From Clytia hemisphaerica (lineage: Eukaryota > Cnidaria > Hydrozoa > Leptothecata > Clytiidae): a DNA stretch of 64,000 nt. The number at the start of each line of letters is the position of its first letter. Within the stretch, counting starts at the first letter, position 1. The position numbers were made by a program, and so were the translations under genes. Location of the stretch: the NCBI GenBank assembly GCA_902728285.1, contig CACVBU010000194.1:434001-498000 (forward strand). The letters run 5' to 3'. Below the pieces are notes generated by a model. The model searched no databases and was not told the origin of the DNA. It saw only the letters and a list, made by a program, of their open reading frames with translations. Shown here in pieces: positions 1-13,871 of the stretch.

Positions 1-1
1 A

Positions 2-160
2 CGCCTCATCATGATGCTTGACAACATAAGGGCCCTCAAATGTTCGAAGGTTGGGGCTACTGTCAAGGATGGAGTAATGACTGACACATTTGAAACATTT
101 GCATTTATACACTCGTTTGCAAAAACATTTTTGAAGATGCCTAATGAAAGTAAGAGCTGA
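2..160 (+). CDS. possible 3'-terminal exon of an unrecognised gene (partial)
   Basis: The first 159 bases are open in one + strand frame and end in TGA at 158-160, giving 53 residues with a mixed, protein-like composition that starts RLIMMLDNIRALKCSK and ends LKMPNESKS. The frame is open at the window edge, so this would be the end of a gene entering from the left. I do not recognise the family. It could also be a transposon relic or a chance open frame. No downstream coding sequence in this frame was found. Confidence 0.35.
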   Translation, partial: RLIMMLDNIRALKCSKVGATVKDGVMTDTFETFAFIHSFAKTFLKMPNESKS

Positions 161-3100
161 AATCATAGTAAGAAAGTAAACTTATGAAATTTGTTAATTA
201 AGTTTCCATATGCTAGCACATGTTGCTTACAAAAAAAAACTCGTCGAGGAAATTTTCGACGGACTTCAATAGGTCGTTGACTTTTCGTCTCTAATTAATA
301 TCATTAAAAAAAGCGATAATAGCTTTTTTAATGAATTAGAAAAGCCATTAAGGGGTTTCCTTAATACACTAATTAGCTCATATCAATGAATGACTGATTA
401 TAGAAAGATTGGGATTGATGATCTATATTAAATCTACTGGGTGCTAAACAGTAGTTGTAGGATCATCTCTATCCATCACCACGTGAAGAAAACCTCCGTC
501 AAAAATCACCAAAACAAAAACAAAGCGAGGCCCTGGAAACTGGCCAATTGGTTTTTCCTGTCTGGCAATCAAAGCGAGCGAGCGGGCGAAGAGACAACGC
601 TTTTTCGTCACTTCCTCAAAACAAAGTCATTAGTAGAAGAGAAGAAGGCAATTAACAGCCAGTTACCCAATGACGTCATAGTGAATGACTGGCAACTTTC
701 CGAGTGGGAAACACTGGATTGCCTCATTATCTCCAGGGTGTCGCGTGTTGTGTATTTCTATCTGACATGCTCTTGTTGCCAATAGATTTTGATAGATTGT
801 TTCAATATGACCTTGAATATCAAAAGTTTGTCGTACTCAGGTTAAAAATGTTCTGAAAGCGACAAAGCTTTTTTATTTCAAATGAAAAAAGTTGGATGCC
901 CTGATAGTACTTTTTATCATGAAGTTTAAATTTCCAGGGGATGTTTGATAGATTTTCTCTAAAGGTTAAACTTCGCTTGACGAGGTTGTATCAACATTTG
1001 TATCCAATCTATTTATCTGCAGTAAATTCTGCGGTTTTTATGATTGAAAAGCAGAGAAAGCTTTCCATACACATTAAACAATAAACCACAAAAACAAACA
1101 AAAACTTCTAATCCCTGAGAAAATGTTCCATCGTCGAATAACACTCAACTGTAGAAACAACAGACTTGAGAGAACAATTTCGACCACAAAAACATTTTCA
1201 AGTTATATGACAAATAAATAATGCAAGAAAAATTCCAAACATTACATTCCAATATTCCACCTCCAAATTTTGGGATTGGCAAGCCGCTGCTTTTAAACGG
1301 CGAATGGGACCACGTCAAAAAGTTTTATTCAAGGGAAGTGCAAAAAGTTCGTTTACATGTGAAACGGTCATTCCAAAGGAAGGGGTAACGTTACTTCACG
1401 CTCTTTCTTGTTTGGATACCACCAGCAAGGGTCTAGGAGCGCTGCGACCCATGCACCTATAGAGGTGGTTTAATCGGAAATGGACTCCAATCTCCAAGTG
1501 GGGTTGACAATTTCTCGGAAGGCTTAAAATGGTGAAAGGAATTTCAGAGAAATGATAAATCAAAATACATGAACATAATCCAAGATGGGAGGGTAGAGAG
1601 TGTAATGCAATGCTTATTCAGCTAGACCAATAAGATTAGAGGCGTCCATTAAAGCCTTGTTTACACTTAATGTTAATCTCTAAACAAGATCTCTCGATTG
1701 GAAAAAGTGCGAAATTGGTTATATAATATTTTATAGATTCTCATTCAAAGGGATCTTTTATTTCTTATTTTGAGGTGCTAAAATTTCCCTCGCAAAAGAT
1801 TTTATTCGACTAATTTTTTGTTAACAAAACTTGGTTTTTAGGATGTCTTTTTCAAGTTTTCCTTTTTATGGAACAAAAACGAAGAAATGTAATTGAAAGT
1901 GAAGAAAAGGAATAAATATAGGAAGAAGAGAGAAAAGAATGAAGAAGGAAAAAATATCCCAAAACAGCTGGAATCATAAATCTATATGACTCAAAAAGTT
2001 CTCCAAAGAGTTTGAAGGGTCGAGAGGTCTGTAGGAGCACTTTGCTGAACGTGTGACGTCAAAACTCGTTTAAAATTCCCCTCTTCACATAAAGGACCAA
2101 GCTAAGATATATTTTCACCGGTTTTAGTGTTTCTCTAAAACAGTCAACTACCACAGGGTGCTATTGCGACTTGTTCTTTTTCAAGATTTATAGGGAAGAA
2201 ATTCGATTTGAGAAATGAAAACAACACAACTGTGTGTGAGAGAAGCCCTTGATAAAATTAATTTTGAGACCAATGGACCAATACATTTCAAAAATTGATT
2301 TCATCAAATTCATACAAGATAAATAATAAGCTAAATATCATTACTTGCACGGAGAGTTCTGATAAGCTGGTTTAATTATGCTAACCCAGAAATAATAATA
2401 TCTTCCAAAGAAAAACTTAATAGCTTGTTTCTCAAATAAAAATGTCTAAACCTTATTGATGAGGGGTTCAGCTTAAAAGTAAGCTTAGCAAAGCTCAAAA
2501 GATATGAAAACAAGATGGAAAAAATCATCAAAAAGTTGATGAAAAAAGTAGAAAAAGAAAAAAAATAATGTTGAAAAATAATAAATTTCATACAATTTGA
2601 CGTCAGAGGAAAGTTTATAGGGGTCACCAAGTGACAAGTAAGAAAGAAAATCGCTCACTTCATAATTTTCTTAACTTTCAAAACAGATTCAGTAGTAAAA
2701 ATACACAATAGAGGAAAGTTTTAAAACAGCAAGTTTCTAGCACTGGAAATTGAAAAGTAAATAAAGCACATCATGTATTTTTCCTTTGACGTGACAGACT
2801 GTGTTTAAAAGGTTACATCGAAAAACATGGCAAGTCAAACTGTTAATACCTTCCTTTACAGAACATGCTGTCATCTATGATTTAAAAATCTAAAGGAGTG
2901 ACAAAAAACACTGATAAACTCATGTCACAGTTTTCTACTATTTGATTCCTTTAAATGTCTCAATGGAGCTGCTTCCCAGTAGTATTTTGAAAACTGAGAT
3001 AAAATGACGTAAAATGATGGCATAGTGGAGACTATAGTCTAAGCCTTGTTTTAACATGGAAAGCTTAACATGAAAAAAAACATACAGTTCCATTAAGACA

Positions 3101-4328
3101 AGAGATGAAATAGATTAACTCTTACTCACTATACATATTCACTTTAAGGATTTTAAAGCACGCACGAACAAAAGTACGTACAAAAATAAACATTTTTTAC
3201 AAGTCAAATACGAAAAGTTTGTTGGGTCAAATTTTGACTAAAATGTCATTATTATTTTCCTGTGAAAGATATCATATAGGCGAGAAGACCAGTCACACCA
3301 AACAAAACTTTGAATCGTAAAAATGGTTTTCAGCCTTTGAAAGGTCAATAACCCTTAATAGTAAACAAATTTTTCAGATTAAAAAAATATTAGTAGAGAT
3401 ACTAGTTTTTACAGGTTAATTTTGTTCTAAAATTATCACAATTTGAACAGAATTGAATGATTTTTTTTTCTTTCTGACAGATAAGAAAATGATCTTTAAA
3501 TTGATGAGAGTATTTAGCAATAATTGAGCTGGGATTAAAATGACAAAATGTACTAATGAAATTGGTTGTTAGTTTATGCAAAGAGAAAAACACTGAGACT
3601 TTTGTAAAAGTGTAATGAAGATAGGTCTGAAATCGTTGAAGATTGCTCTAAAAATTGCAAATCATTCAAGTTTCAAGTCAGAACAAAACAAATTGAAATG
3701 AGATCCTGGAAACACAAACAAAACACAACAACAACAAAAAGAGTGTAAAATCTTCATGAAACATTATTTCTGGTTGTCAAGAAACCTTTTAATGGGATGG
3801 TAATTATGTTTTTAGAACACAGGGAAGCAACAAATTATATAAGGCGTACAAACGGAAACTTGATACAAAAGAAAAATCTACTTCAAATTTAAATGGATCA
3901 TAGACAAAACATGCACAGTTACTTCATAAGCAGACAGAAATGTCAAATAACTTTTACAAATAATGAAATTTGAATCCAAAGGCAACAAAATACAACATAG
4001 TAGTAAGCTCAGTGATAGCTTTTAAACTTCAAATTGTGCTACGTTCTCATCCATTAAACCAAAGAAAGCGGATTTTATATATCACTATATTCAAAAAAAG
4101 GACAAGGGAACAAGGAAAACTGCCACAATCTGCCACAATTGTGTGGTGTTATAATTTTGTTCCAAAATTTTACTATTTTAACTTGACTGAAACAAGATTC
4201 AAAAGTAATTAATCCTGACAGATCCGGAAAGTAAATTAGAAAACACTGACAAATTAATAAAATACTGTGTAGCACAATAAGAGCAATAAGGACTGAGAAT
4301 ATAATAAACAAATACAAAAAAAAGATAC
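161..4328. other. gene-poor AT-rich stretch, probably intron of the I-BAR gene
   Basis: I saw no convincing exon here. The stretch lies downstream of the third coding exon of the minus-strand I-BAR gene and is probably its intron 3 or beyond. A frame at 441-785 (+) lacks an ATG start and family resemblance. A perfect cAMP-response-element octamer TGACGTCA is at 671-678, of unknown relevance. Confidence 0.5.
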
Positions 4329-5904
4329 CTTTAGAATTATTTGTGGCATCTGCAACTTTTTGGAAAGATTCCAAGAATGCATCAGCGGTTATGGCTGTTT
4401 GCCTGAAAAATGATGAGGAGAAGTTATATAATCAAAATGTGGTTTCATTAAACCTTTTTTTTATTAAAAACTCTTTCCTTGACATTCATTTTACAATTAA
4501 CTCTTTTTTATAATCATTATAATCAACTAATGTGAGATTTCTGTAATTTTTATACCATAGTTCGGAACACAAAAGTACAGAAGACTGGAATGATAACTTA
4601 CTTAATTGCGCCATAAAATTTTGATGCTTTCACATAAAGGTCTTCCCATAAGGGACCCATGTTCTAAATAAGAGAATAAAAAATTATTTTTTTCAAAGAC
4701 ATTAAAATTATACCTTTATACTGATTTCTGTAGAGATTTTCATGTTTTTGGGTGTCTAGCAGGTGCATTCATTTCTGTAAAATATCACTTTATCAAAGAT
4801 CTTTAAAATTGTTAAACCATTTTATAAAAAAATACTTTCATTCTCCTAAGGGGTTAAGAAAACAATTCCCTGGCTTATCAGTTTTTGATAAATAAAAAAT
4901 ATGCTGAAACCCATATATATAAGAAAATTCAACCAAGACTCTTTATATTTTTCTGGGCCAACTTGAGATGACCATTTTTGAGGAACATTTTGAAACTTTC
5001 ATATCTTTTATCAGTAAAACATATTTTCATTATTTCTATTGAAACAATTTATCTAAAATATACTGTAGACCGCAAATAAACATTTCCTCCAAAAACTTTC
5101 TCATTGCCATTTCTTGGTCTTGGTAGGTAAAAAAATAATATTGTGTAGGTTGTCCTTCAAAATAAGTTCAAGGATATATTGAAAAGGCCTTAGTTTGTAT
5201 TTGTACACAGCTTGAAAACTGTTTTTGACTACCAATAAAATTATGGCAAGGTGCCAAAAGTACACCAAAAAAGATTATTCAGGAATTGTCGTAGAGAATC
5301 TTGGGTAACTATAATGCTCGATTTTCAAATCAAGCACTAACTCTTCAATTTACTAAGAAAGGTACACTACGGTGTGTTTGAATAATGATTACTGCATTAA
5401 AAACATGCATGCCTAATTTATTGTTTTTTTAGCATAAAACATTAATCTTCGCAGAAATAAACAAATAAACAAAGAGGAATGAAATCATGGGTGGACAAAC
5501 GATCTGATCTGGGCCGGGCTTGTTGATGGCAAAGTTTACTATTCTTTATGAAATTTAACGTTCTTTTTTGCTGTTTATAGCAAATGTAGGAATCACAACG
5601 CTGAAGCCCTCCTAAATTCACGCAGAAAGAATCACAACGCCATTCATTCAATCATTACAAATTGATACTTGCTGTTTATTTGAGGGAGCCGGAAAAGCCA
5701 GCATGAAACTATACACTATTTCTAGTAACATAATGTTTCTTATTAAGATTTAAAGTGATGCAGAAGCTGCCTAAAATGTGATACTTATAGGAATTTTACT
5801 CGAGAAGAACTACTAAAATTTTCAAAAAACAAAAAGTCTTTACACAAACAAACCTTCATATCTCCAATGATATTGTTGAAAAGCGTTTCTTCAGAGTCAC
5901 CCAT
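4329..5904 (-). CDS. I-BAR (IMD) domain protein, MTSS1/BAIAP2-like, N-terminal exons (partial)
   Basis: Three minus-strand exons join in frame: 5904-5854 (ATG, 17 codons, then GTTTGT), 4663-4602 (ends in phase 2 before GTAAGT) and 4402-4329 (ends in phase 1 before GTATC). They encode about 62 residues, with ETLFNNIIGDMK, then GPLWEDLYVKASKFYGAI, then ADAFLESFQKVADATNNSK. This order matches the start of the IMD domain of metastasis-suppressor-1 (MTSS) proteins, where an SDMK-type helix, a P-WEDF-type segment and AFLDAFQKVAD occur in line. I-BAR domains form antiparallel coiled-coil dimers that bind PI(4,5)P2 membranes and actin and drive protrusions. The rest of the domain and the C-terminal WH2 part were not found in the first 4.3 kb. 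MTSS-like is favoured over IRSp53-like because of the FQKVAD motif. Confidence 0.78.
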
Positions 5905-8514
5905 CTTGTAAATTGTTCAAAAAGTTTAATACTATTCTATTTCATAACGTGAGAAAAACAATTTTTGTACAATTTCTATAATTTTATAGCGATTTCAAGG
6001 TTTACTCTCTGTAAAAAACTCTGCCAACTCTCTCTCTACCACATTATCAAAATGTAAATATTGAAACACAACTCGGGTTTTTTTCTAATTCAGGGGGTGA
6101 CGACTGCAAATGTGGTTGATTCATACTTTTTTAGGGGGTAAATTATCATTTAGTTTATGCAATTTTTAGGAAAGACTGACTGAGATTTAGTATTATTTTT
6201 TGAAACAATTTATATTTCGAAGTATTAATTTAGTTTTAAAAGTACCCATAAGACTCAAAAATGTAATAATGACTAGTTTCTATAATGAATAATATTCCTA
6301 TCAAAACCCCCTAATCATAGTATTCCGTGCAACATTCACCAGACCCGAAGAAAATTATGTTCTCTTTGAGCTTGCCGTCTTCAAAATGACGTCACTGATT
6401 GTTTCATAATCAGTCTGCGTTTTTGACGTTACTATTTTTCAAAAATGTAAACAAAAAAGTTCTTTCGTTTTCTCAAAAATTGCACGGAAACAAAATTGCG
6501 ATGAAAAGAGACGAAATCCGACTATATCTTTATCGTGATCGTACTAGTCTGTACCAGGGCTTACAAGGGCAACGGAAACAACGGGTGATAACTTTAAGAT
6601 TGAAAAGTAATTAAAAAGTGAGCTAAAGTACAAAAAGTACGCTTTTTCAGGGCACCGCAATAGACACCACCCACGGAGCATTTTCAACTTGTCGATTGAT
6701 CACTTTAAAAAATTAAAGCAGAAAAAAAAAGCAGCATCGTAATATGGAGAGGTAGACAGAGATGTGACTGGTGATTTGGTGATTTGGTCAATAAACCTGC
6801 CTAGCTTGAAGGTCTTCTGATGGTGCTTAGAGAAAATTTTTATAAGGTCGCCCAATTTTTCGACTGATATTTTTTTCAGATTTACATGAATACATGAATA
6901 CTGAGTGCAAAGGTTTTTGGTCAAAGCGCTTAGCAACTCAAAGACATATTGAGACCTCAAAAAATAAACGAGTATTGAAAATCAAGTTAATATCTATTCA
7001 TGATGTAACTAAATAAACATAGGATTATTTGACCCAATTTGACCTGTATTATGAAAATTTTTTCAATCATAGGAAGCCAAGATATGGATATTTTTGAGCC
7101 TATTTATAAAACTTGCAATAATCAAGAGATATCCTTTCTCTTTCCTGAAATCATGTTCTATTGTTCAATATTTTAACGAATCTTCAATATTTAAAGCCTT
7201 CAGGAACGTTATCCCATTCAAGAAGGCAACATTTTCGAAATCCATGTCGCGGATTTCCGTAAGAAAGTGAATTTTATCAGCAACCACAGTCAGCCTGATG
7301 AATTTTTAAACTTAAGCTTTTTTCCTGGTTCGTATTGCATTGAAAAATAAATATGTATTAATGAATGGACGCATCGGGATTGTTTCGGTTTAAAGTGCTA
7401 ACAAAACCTGATCCAAAGTTTTAAAATTGACCCTTTTAGGTTAAGAGTCCATTTTTCTGATTTATGACGTTTGTACCACCCTTAGAGAGACTACTTCCTC
7501 AAAATTTCTACCAAAATTTTAGTCCAAATTTCAAGAATTTATGAACCTTTGAGGGAGTTGATTTTTTATTTTCGTAATTTTGGAACCCTACCGAGACTCA
7601 ATTTTCTTTTTAAATTCAAATGGTTTTTGTACCCACCCCTTTGAGTGATTTTCGAGGGTGTGAAAAATGGATCCTTATGGCTCACACATACCCGGCACCC
7701 ATTTTGCCTAAGTACCTGCCCCCAGTTAAAAAACGCATTTATATAACAGCAATTTGGGAGACAGAAAAGTTTTAGCACTTTCAGACATGACTTAGGAAGG
7801 ATTTACTACCCTTCATGTCTGAAAATGTATTTTAACGTAAAAGTCCTACTCTGGTCACTGATTTGAACAGAATTTTTTCGTTTACATTTACTAGTTGCTG
7901 GCTGTAGCAGTGCCAAGAGCAAGGCCTTAAAGTCTGGAGCTGTCTATTGTGTTGTGTTCTCCTACAGTTAACAATGCCTTATAAACCTACCAAAATTTCC
8001 TTTACTCGAACAAATTTGTGTTACTTGTGCGTGTTTGATTTATTGACACTTTACTGTATAGCCTATATACGCAACCAGACTTTTTTTCGTGTTCAAGATA
8101 GAAAAGTAAAAGAACCTTTGGAAAAATTAAGGGAAAAATAACAAATTCAATCGTGATTGACTTTTGTTAATCTTGGTATCATATATGGTAAAATATGTTC
8201 GAGGACGTGGACCAATCAGAGGGAGTACATAGCCTTGGTGCTGGATCAGTGCAGAAAATGTGTACTAACTTTTATGGGAATCGAGTTTGTACCATGGTAC
8301 AAAGTAAAGTTGAAATCTGTTTTCAATTAACTTTCAATATATGTAGACCATTCCTAAGTTAGCTGGAAACCCTGTACAACCATCCTGATATTTGACGGGA
8401 AAGCAAAGTACCATATAAATTTTTTCAAAAAATTAGAAGACCCCAGTACCCTGCAAAAATAAACTAAATTTCTATTTCCCTTGAAAAATTTGAAAAAATT
8501 ACATGACTTTCCCA
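5905..8514. other. upstream region of the I-BAR gene, no gene seen
   Basis: No supported coding sequence. A TGACGTCA octamer at 6387-6394 lies about 480 bp upstream of the I-BAR start codon and could be a CREB/ATF site in its promoter; this is inference only. Short frames at 6399-6614, 7566-7778 and 7947-8141 show no family features. Confidence 0.4.
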
Positions 8515-11500
8515 AACTGCAGCACCAGGTCCTGATGGTTTTCCTGCAATCTTCCTAAAGAAATGCAAAGAAGAACTTTCCATTCCTTATTGTATCCTTT
8601 GGAGACAAAGCCTGGACAAGGGAATCGTCCCAGATGAACTTAAAAGATGCACAATCGCAATCTACAAAGAAAGTAGCAGATCACTCACAGCTAATTATAG
8701 ACCGGTAGCGTTTTAACATTCCATGTCATCAAGATATTTGAAAAGTACTCAGAGCACATAAAAGTAAAGTATACATGGATGAGAATAATCTCTTCAACCC
8801 CAATCAACATGGATTCAGAAGCGGGCGTTCATGTTTGAGTCAGCTATGAAGGTAACAATATGATCTGATATCAATTATACTGGACGAAGATGCTAATGCG
8901 GATGTTGTGTACCTAGATTTTTCGAAGGCTTTTGACAAAGTAGACCATGCAATTGTCCAACGAAAAATAAAGCAACTAGGAATGGATGGGAAATTACTAC
9001 AATGGCTAAAATCCTTCCTAACAGAGAGAAAGCAATCAGTGTTAGTGAATGGCGTCACTTCTGAATCACAGCATGTCATTTCTAGGAGTCCCTCAAGGTA
9101 GTGTTATGGGGTCTCTGATTTTCCTCGTATTGTACTTGTACTTGATGCATCCGTTAGGTGAAGTATACAAAGTCTTTTCTCCATTTTTCACGATCGGACA
9201 TGGCTGTAACGAGGTCTTTCCCACTGAGTCCAGTGTCATCTTCAAGGATTTGTCGCAGGGTGATGTTCGGTCTACCAACATGTCGATCTTCTTCGGGGGT
9301 CCAGGTGAGCAATTTTCCAGCAGGTTCGTTATGTCTTGAAACATGACCGGCTAATGCTAAGCGCCGGCGACGGACAACATTTGAAATGCGGGGTAATTTA
9401 CCGTAGATTTCAGCAATAGTTGGGTGATTCTTCCAAGAAATATTGTATATAAGACTGACCGCAGCATTCTTGTATAGATGCCGTCAAGGCGTTTTGATCG
9501 GGAGATGTTTTAAGTCCAAGATTCCGAGCCATATAGTAGTATAGATTCTACATAGGCTTTGAATACTTTGGTTTTGGTAGATTTAGAAATGTTCGATTTC
9601 CATACTTTGCGAAGGGAATGAAGTGCATTCCAGGCTTGGGCTATTCTAACATTCATATCGTGATCTGTCTCAGTGTAACTACCAAGATATAGAAAATCAT
9701 CAACTCGTTCGATCTCAGAGCCATCTAAAGAATACAGTTTATCATTGTTAGTGCGGTTGATATGGATAAATTTCGTTTTTCTGGCATTCAAGAATAAACC
9801 TACATTTTGACATGCCTCCTCCACAGCACGAAGAAGAGATTGAGCAGTTTGAATATGATTTTCCAGTAGAGCAATATCGTCTGCGTAATCTAGATCAGCC
9901 AGTCGTTCAGGGGGATGTCTCCTACTTCGACGACGTTTTAGAGTGAGACCATGGTCACTGGTGATTGAAGATTGAAGAGCGTAGTCCAGAACGATTATAA
10001 AGAGAAAAGGTGCTAAAGGGTCTCCTTGAAGAGCGCCAGTACTGATTACAAAAGGATTAGTTTGTCCTTCTGGGGTTGTAACCGTGGCAGAAGTATCTCG
10101 GTACATTACTTTAATGGCATTGACTACAGTTTCAGGAATACCATAGGCTTGGAGAATTTGGAACATACGGTCACGATTGATAGAGTCAAATGCTTTACGA
10201 AAATCTATGAACGAAATAACTGCCTCTTTTTTGTGATTTTTAAGTTCTTCTACGATCCTACGTAAAGCAAGCACATGGGCCGAGGTATATATCGACCTTC
10301 AGCGAATCCATTTTGATTTAGGTGTAAAAGCTTGTCGACAACAGAACGAATGCGATTCAGTATAAAACGATTATATACTTTAGAGGCAATTTGCGAGAGG
10401 GCGATACCACGGTAATTATCAGGTTTTGTAAGATCACCTTTCTTTGGTATTGGAATAAGAATCGAAATTACCCACTCATCAGAGCGATCCCCAAGAAAAG
10501 TTTCGATACAGAATTTGAGGAGGATGTGGCAAACATTCTTCAAATTCCAGAATTCAGGAGGGAGTCCATCTAAACCTGGCGCTTTTCCATTTTTCATTTG
10601 ATCAATAGCAGAATCAAGTTCGTCTTTTGTTATAATTCCAGATGGGATTTCTAAAGATTCATCGTAAACTTTTGTAATTGGAGGGAGATTGTTTAGATCG
10701 AGAGGATCAGCATTGAGAAGATTTTTGAAGTGATTTTCCCAAGACTTGAGACAATCAGTGCCTTCAATAAAAACAACACTACGGGACTTCTTTCCAGAAA
10801 GCTTTTTGACCAGGTCCCATGCGTTTTTTATTGCTGATGAAGAAGAGGTTTCAAAGGAGTCCAAGATACTGTTGATGCGCCTGTCCTCGACACGATCGTA
10901 GGTATTTCGAAGATTTGATTGGGCTGTGCGAATATTTGACTTTGATGATCTGAGTGTGGCTTTTCGAGCAACCACAACATCAGGTGCGTCAATAGAGTTG
11001 GAGGGAAGTTTCCGTTCACGTTTAGGATATAGGTTTGATCCAACTTTGTTGGCAATTGAAACGAAAGTGATGTAATTTTGATTGATATTGGGAAGGTGAG
11101 TAAACTGAGAAACGATTTCATTGTCGATGCGTTTTGACAGAGTTTTATCGAATGTAAGGGATTGCCAGAATAATTTCTTTGAGGTTGACGGAGAAGGGCG
11201 ACGAACACTGAGTTTTACTCTTGCGGTTACAATCCTGTGGTCACTGCCAATTGGGTTTGAGCTTGAAAAGGCCTGGAAGTCGTGGATGCTGTTTTGTCAT
11301 CTTTTGCGATACAGAACAAAATCAATTTGAGAGAGAAAACCATTTGGCGACCGGTGGGTCCAAAGTTTAGGAAGTGGTTTCTGAAAGACTGTATTACCCG
11401 CAATGAGATTAAATTGATGTAAGAAGTCGGTCAGGCAGGTCATCGAGTGGCTTAATTTATCATAAAATTCCATAACTCTATCCTCTGGAAGATTATTGTG

Positions 11501-12006
11501 GGGAGAATAACACGAGTAAACCATAGTTTTAGGGTTGCCTTTGAATGTGGCACATACGATTTTTTCATCAACTTTTTTGATAGATAAGAGAAGAGGGAGG
11601 ATTTTTGAGATGATTGCAATTCCTACACTGTGGATGGCTGCACCAATGTCATTACGTATGGCTGAAGCTGTGAACAGGGTAGACCATGGATTTATCATAG
11701 AACTCTGGATAAACATCAAATAAAACGGTGGAGAGCAAACCATTGTCTTTCCATTGTTTTAGAAAACAATCGAGGATCTAGCTTTGTCCGCAAAGGACAA
11801 CTGTCATAGCGGCTCGAAGGTCTCTGATTTTGAAAAAGGATTAATAATCCCATTTCTAAAAAGTCCTGTAACTTCTTGTTTTTGCATATTTACTGGATGA
11901 AACTTTGAAAATGAAAGCAAGAAAGCTTAACGAATACATTTATGAAATCAAATGTGACAAAAACATCATCAAACAAGAAAAATAGAGTAAAAAGCCTAGA
12001 ATGACG

Positions 12007-12473
12007 TAGACTAGTAAACTAGTCGTTGAAAACAGACCCATTATACAAAAAATCAAGCTCCAAATAGAAGTTGCGTCTCTTTTCTGAATTTCAACGACTA
12101 GAAGCTACTTCCTTCAAAAAACGTTGTTTAATTTTACAACTTTTTTTAGGTTTTTGAGAATCCATCCAACTTTTTTGACTAAATAATATTTCATAGTAAC
12201 ATTGAACTTGGGGACATATAAATAAATGAGCATTTCTAAAAACGCAATAAACAGAAAGAAAAATAAATGCAATCCCGCACGGGTCAGACATACAGAAATC
12301 TGTATGTCTCTCCTTACGATTTTAGGTGAAGAAAAAAAGGCGTTGGAAGTAGCTTCTAGTCGGTTATTTTTCTTTTCTCTCACGCGCGCTGAATATTTAA
12401 TTAGTGTTTACATTATTTGATTGACAGTTTTATTATAAGGTTATAAGTAATAACCGACTAGTTTACTAGTCTA
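12007..12473. mobile_element. 467-bp MITE with 19-bp TIRs and 9-bp target duplication
   Basis: A perfect 19-bp inverted repeat (TAGACTAGTAAACTAGTCG at 12007-12025, reversed at 12455-12473) is flanked by the exact direct repeat agaatgacg at 11998-12006 and 12474-12482. A second, subterminal inverted repeat (core tagaagctacttcc near 12100, reversed near 12348) makes the ends fold back further. It encodes no protein. The 9-bp duplication suggests mobilisation by a Mutator-like transposase. Confidence 0.9.
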
Positions 12474-12869
12474 AGAATGACGCTGAAAATAAGGTTGGCA
12501 ATAACTTTCCAATTTTTTTCCTGGGAAGAGCTAGGATTGACATATGTTAGACTGGAGTATCTTGGCTTCATAGTGATATGAAAATCTTTTGGAGGCACGC
12601 GGTGGCACGGTGGTTTTGGCGAGGTGGAAGTTTGAAATTTTCTGGTGTCAACATTCAATTTCTTATACATAACATGTTTGTCGCATCTTTCTCATAGCTT
12701 GAAACGTCATAACGACATATTATTTATTTATAGAAGTGTATTTCTCAGGTCTATTGACCTCTATGAAACAATCTTACATCTTTACAATTTATAGATCTTA
12801 TCATTCCATTCGTTTGTCAATTCTGTTTTACAGTTAGGCACCTTGGTATCTAACCCACTCTTCTTACAA

Positions 12870-13871
12870 TCATGTTGTTTCCGTCGTAAATTTCTTTAAA
12901 TAGAGTTTAGTCCTAGGACTACCTCTCACTTTCCATATATGACTCTTGTCTTCTTCTTTCGATGTTTTTTCTTTGGCTTTTCGATGCCATTGTTTTATTA
13001 TCTCGCGTTCTTTCCTTGAAAAATCGTCTGATACTCTAAAATCATCGTCTTTATTTAGTTTGTGGGCTGATGCAAGTATTCTAATCCTTTCTTCTTCACT
13101 CTTGAGAATAACTTTTAATGGTCTCCATCGTTCATTTGTATACATTTCATCTTTACGAGCACCTATGCGTTCTACCTTTATTATCGTCACATCGAAACCC
13201 ATTTGTTGTTTCAGTGTTCTTTCTATAAAATCTTTGTCACCAACTCGTTGCTCTTCTTCGTTTTCGTGCTTGTTTTCACCTAAATCATGCACCATGATGT
13301 TGCACTTGGTTGATTTGAGCCAACGCTCCTCTTCGTTCACTGATCTGATGAAACTTTTTATGGTCACCTCTTGTTTTTGTAGATCTTCTTTGGTGACTTC
13401 TGCATATGATTGTTTTTTTGTTTCTGTGCTGTTGAGCTGTGTTTCAGATCGTTTGTTGTTCTGTTCTTTGTTGACGTCTTTTTTATTCATTAGCTTCTCG
13501 ACTTTTCTTTCTAGAGAGGTTATTCTCTCGTTGAAACCTAATTTCAATCCATGATGATGTTCATCTTTATCTGCTTCCTTCGTTGTAATGTTACTGCGAG
13601 CTTTTTGTCTGCTTGTTTTAATCCTCTCAAGTAAGAGTGGTGTTATTGTAACACAATTTCCACATTCGAAGCGCCGGCTTTTATATTGCAGACAAAGCTG
13701 AATCTGATAGGCCGGGAGCTCAGAGCAAGCATAATGGACAAGTCTATCACATCTTCTACATTGTAAGGTGTCGTTATCTGCTACGATGGTGTTTGTTAAA
13801 CAGTTATTTGGTGTGCAATATCCATAATTTTGTTGAATTTCCTTGTTAGAATGTTCGTTGATTTCCGCCAT
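12870..13871 (-). CDS. PHD-finger / coiled-coil / RRM-like ORF1-type protein in the TIR element
   Basis: An intact 333-aa ORF starting at ATG 13871. Residues 19-73 form a C4HC3 PHD-type zinc finger: C19, C24, C38, C41, H46, C49, C70, C73. A charged coiled-coil stretch follows (about 110-145). Then comes a region like the RRM-type domain of non-LTR ORF1 proteins: CNIMVHDLGEN at about 190, VERIGARKDE, RPLKVILKSEEERIRIL, and a terminal RGSPRTKLYLKKF. ORF1 proteins of several LINE families are nucleic-acid chaperones, and PHD-bearing versions are known from CR1/L2-type elements. Here it is intact although the surrounding retrotransposons are decayed, and it lies inside a TIR-bounded unit rather than next to an RT. 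The + strand frame at 12946-13554 is its shadow. Confidence 0.75.
   Translation of the reverse strand: MAEINEHSNKEIQQNYGYCTPNNCLTNTIVADNDTLQCRRCDRLVHYACSELPAYQIQLCLQYKSRRFECGNCVTITPLLLERIKTSRQKARSNITTKEADKDEHHHGLKLGFNERITSLERKVEKLMNKKDVNKEQNNKRSETQLNSTETKKQSYAEVTKEDLQKQEVTIKSFIRSVNEEERWLKSTKCNIMVHDLGENKHENEEEQRVGDKDFIERTLKQQMGFDVTIIKVERIGARKDEMYTNERWRPLKVILKSEEERIRILASAHKLNKDDDFRVSDDFSRKEREIIKQWHRKAKEKTSKEEDKSHIWKVRGSPRTKLYLKKFTTETT

Noticed and set aside
441..785. 114-aa + strand frame
   Set aside because: It starts at GTG without an ATG, has no splice context and no family features.
10026..10573. + strand frames over the RTE-like RT
   Set aside because: Antisense shadows of the reverse transcriptase on the minus strand.
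12946..13554. 202-aa + strand frame rich in Ser/Phe/Cys
   Set aside because: It is the antisense shadow of the PHD-type ORF at 12870-13871.
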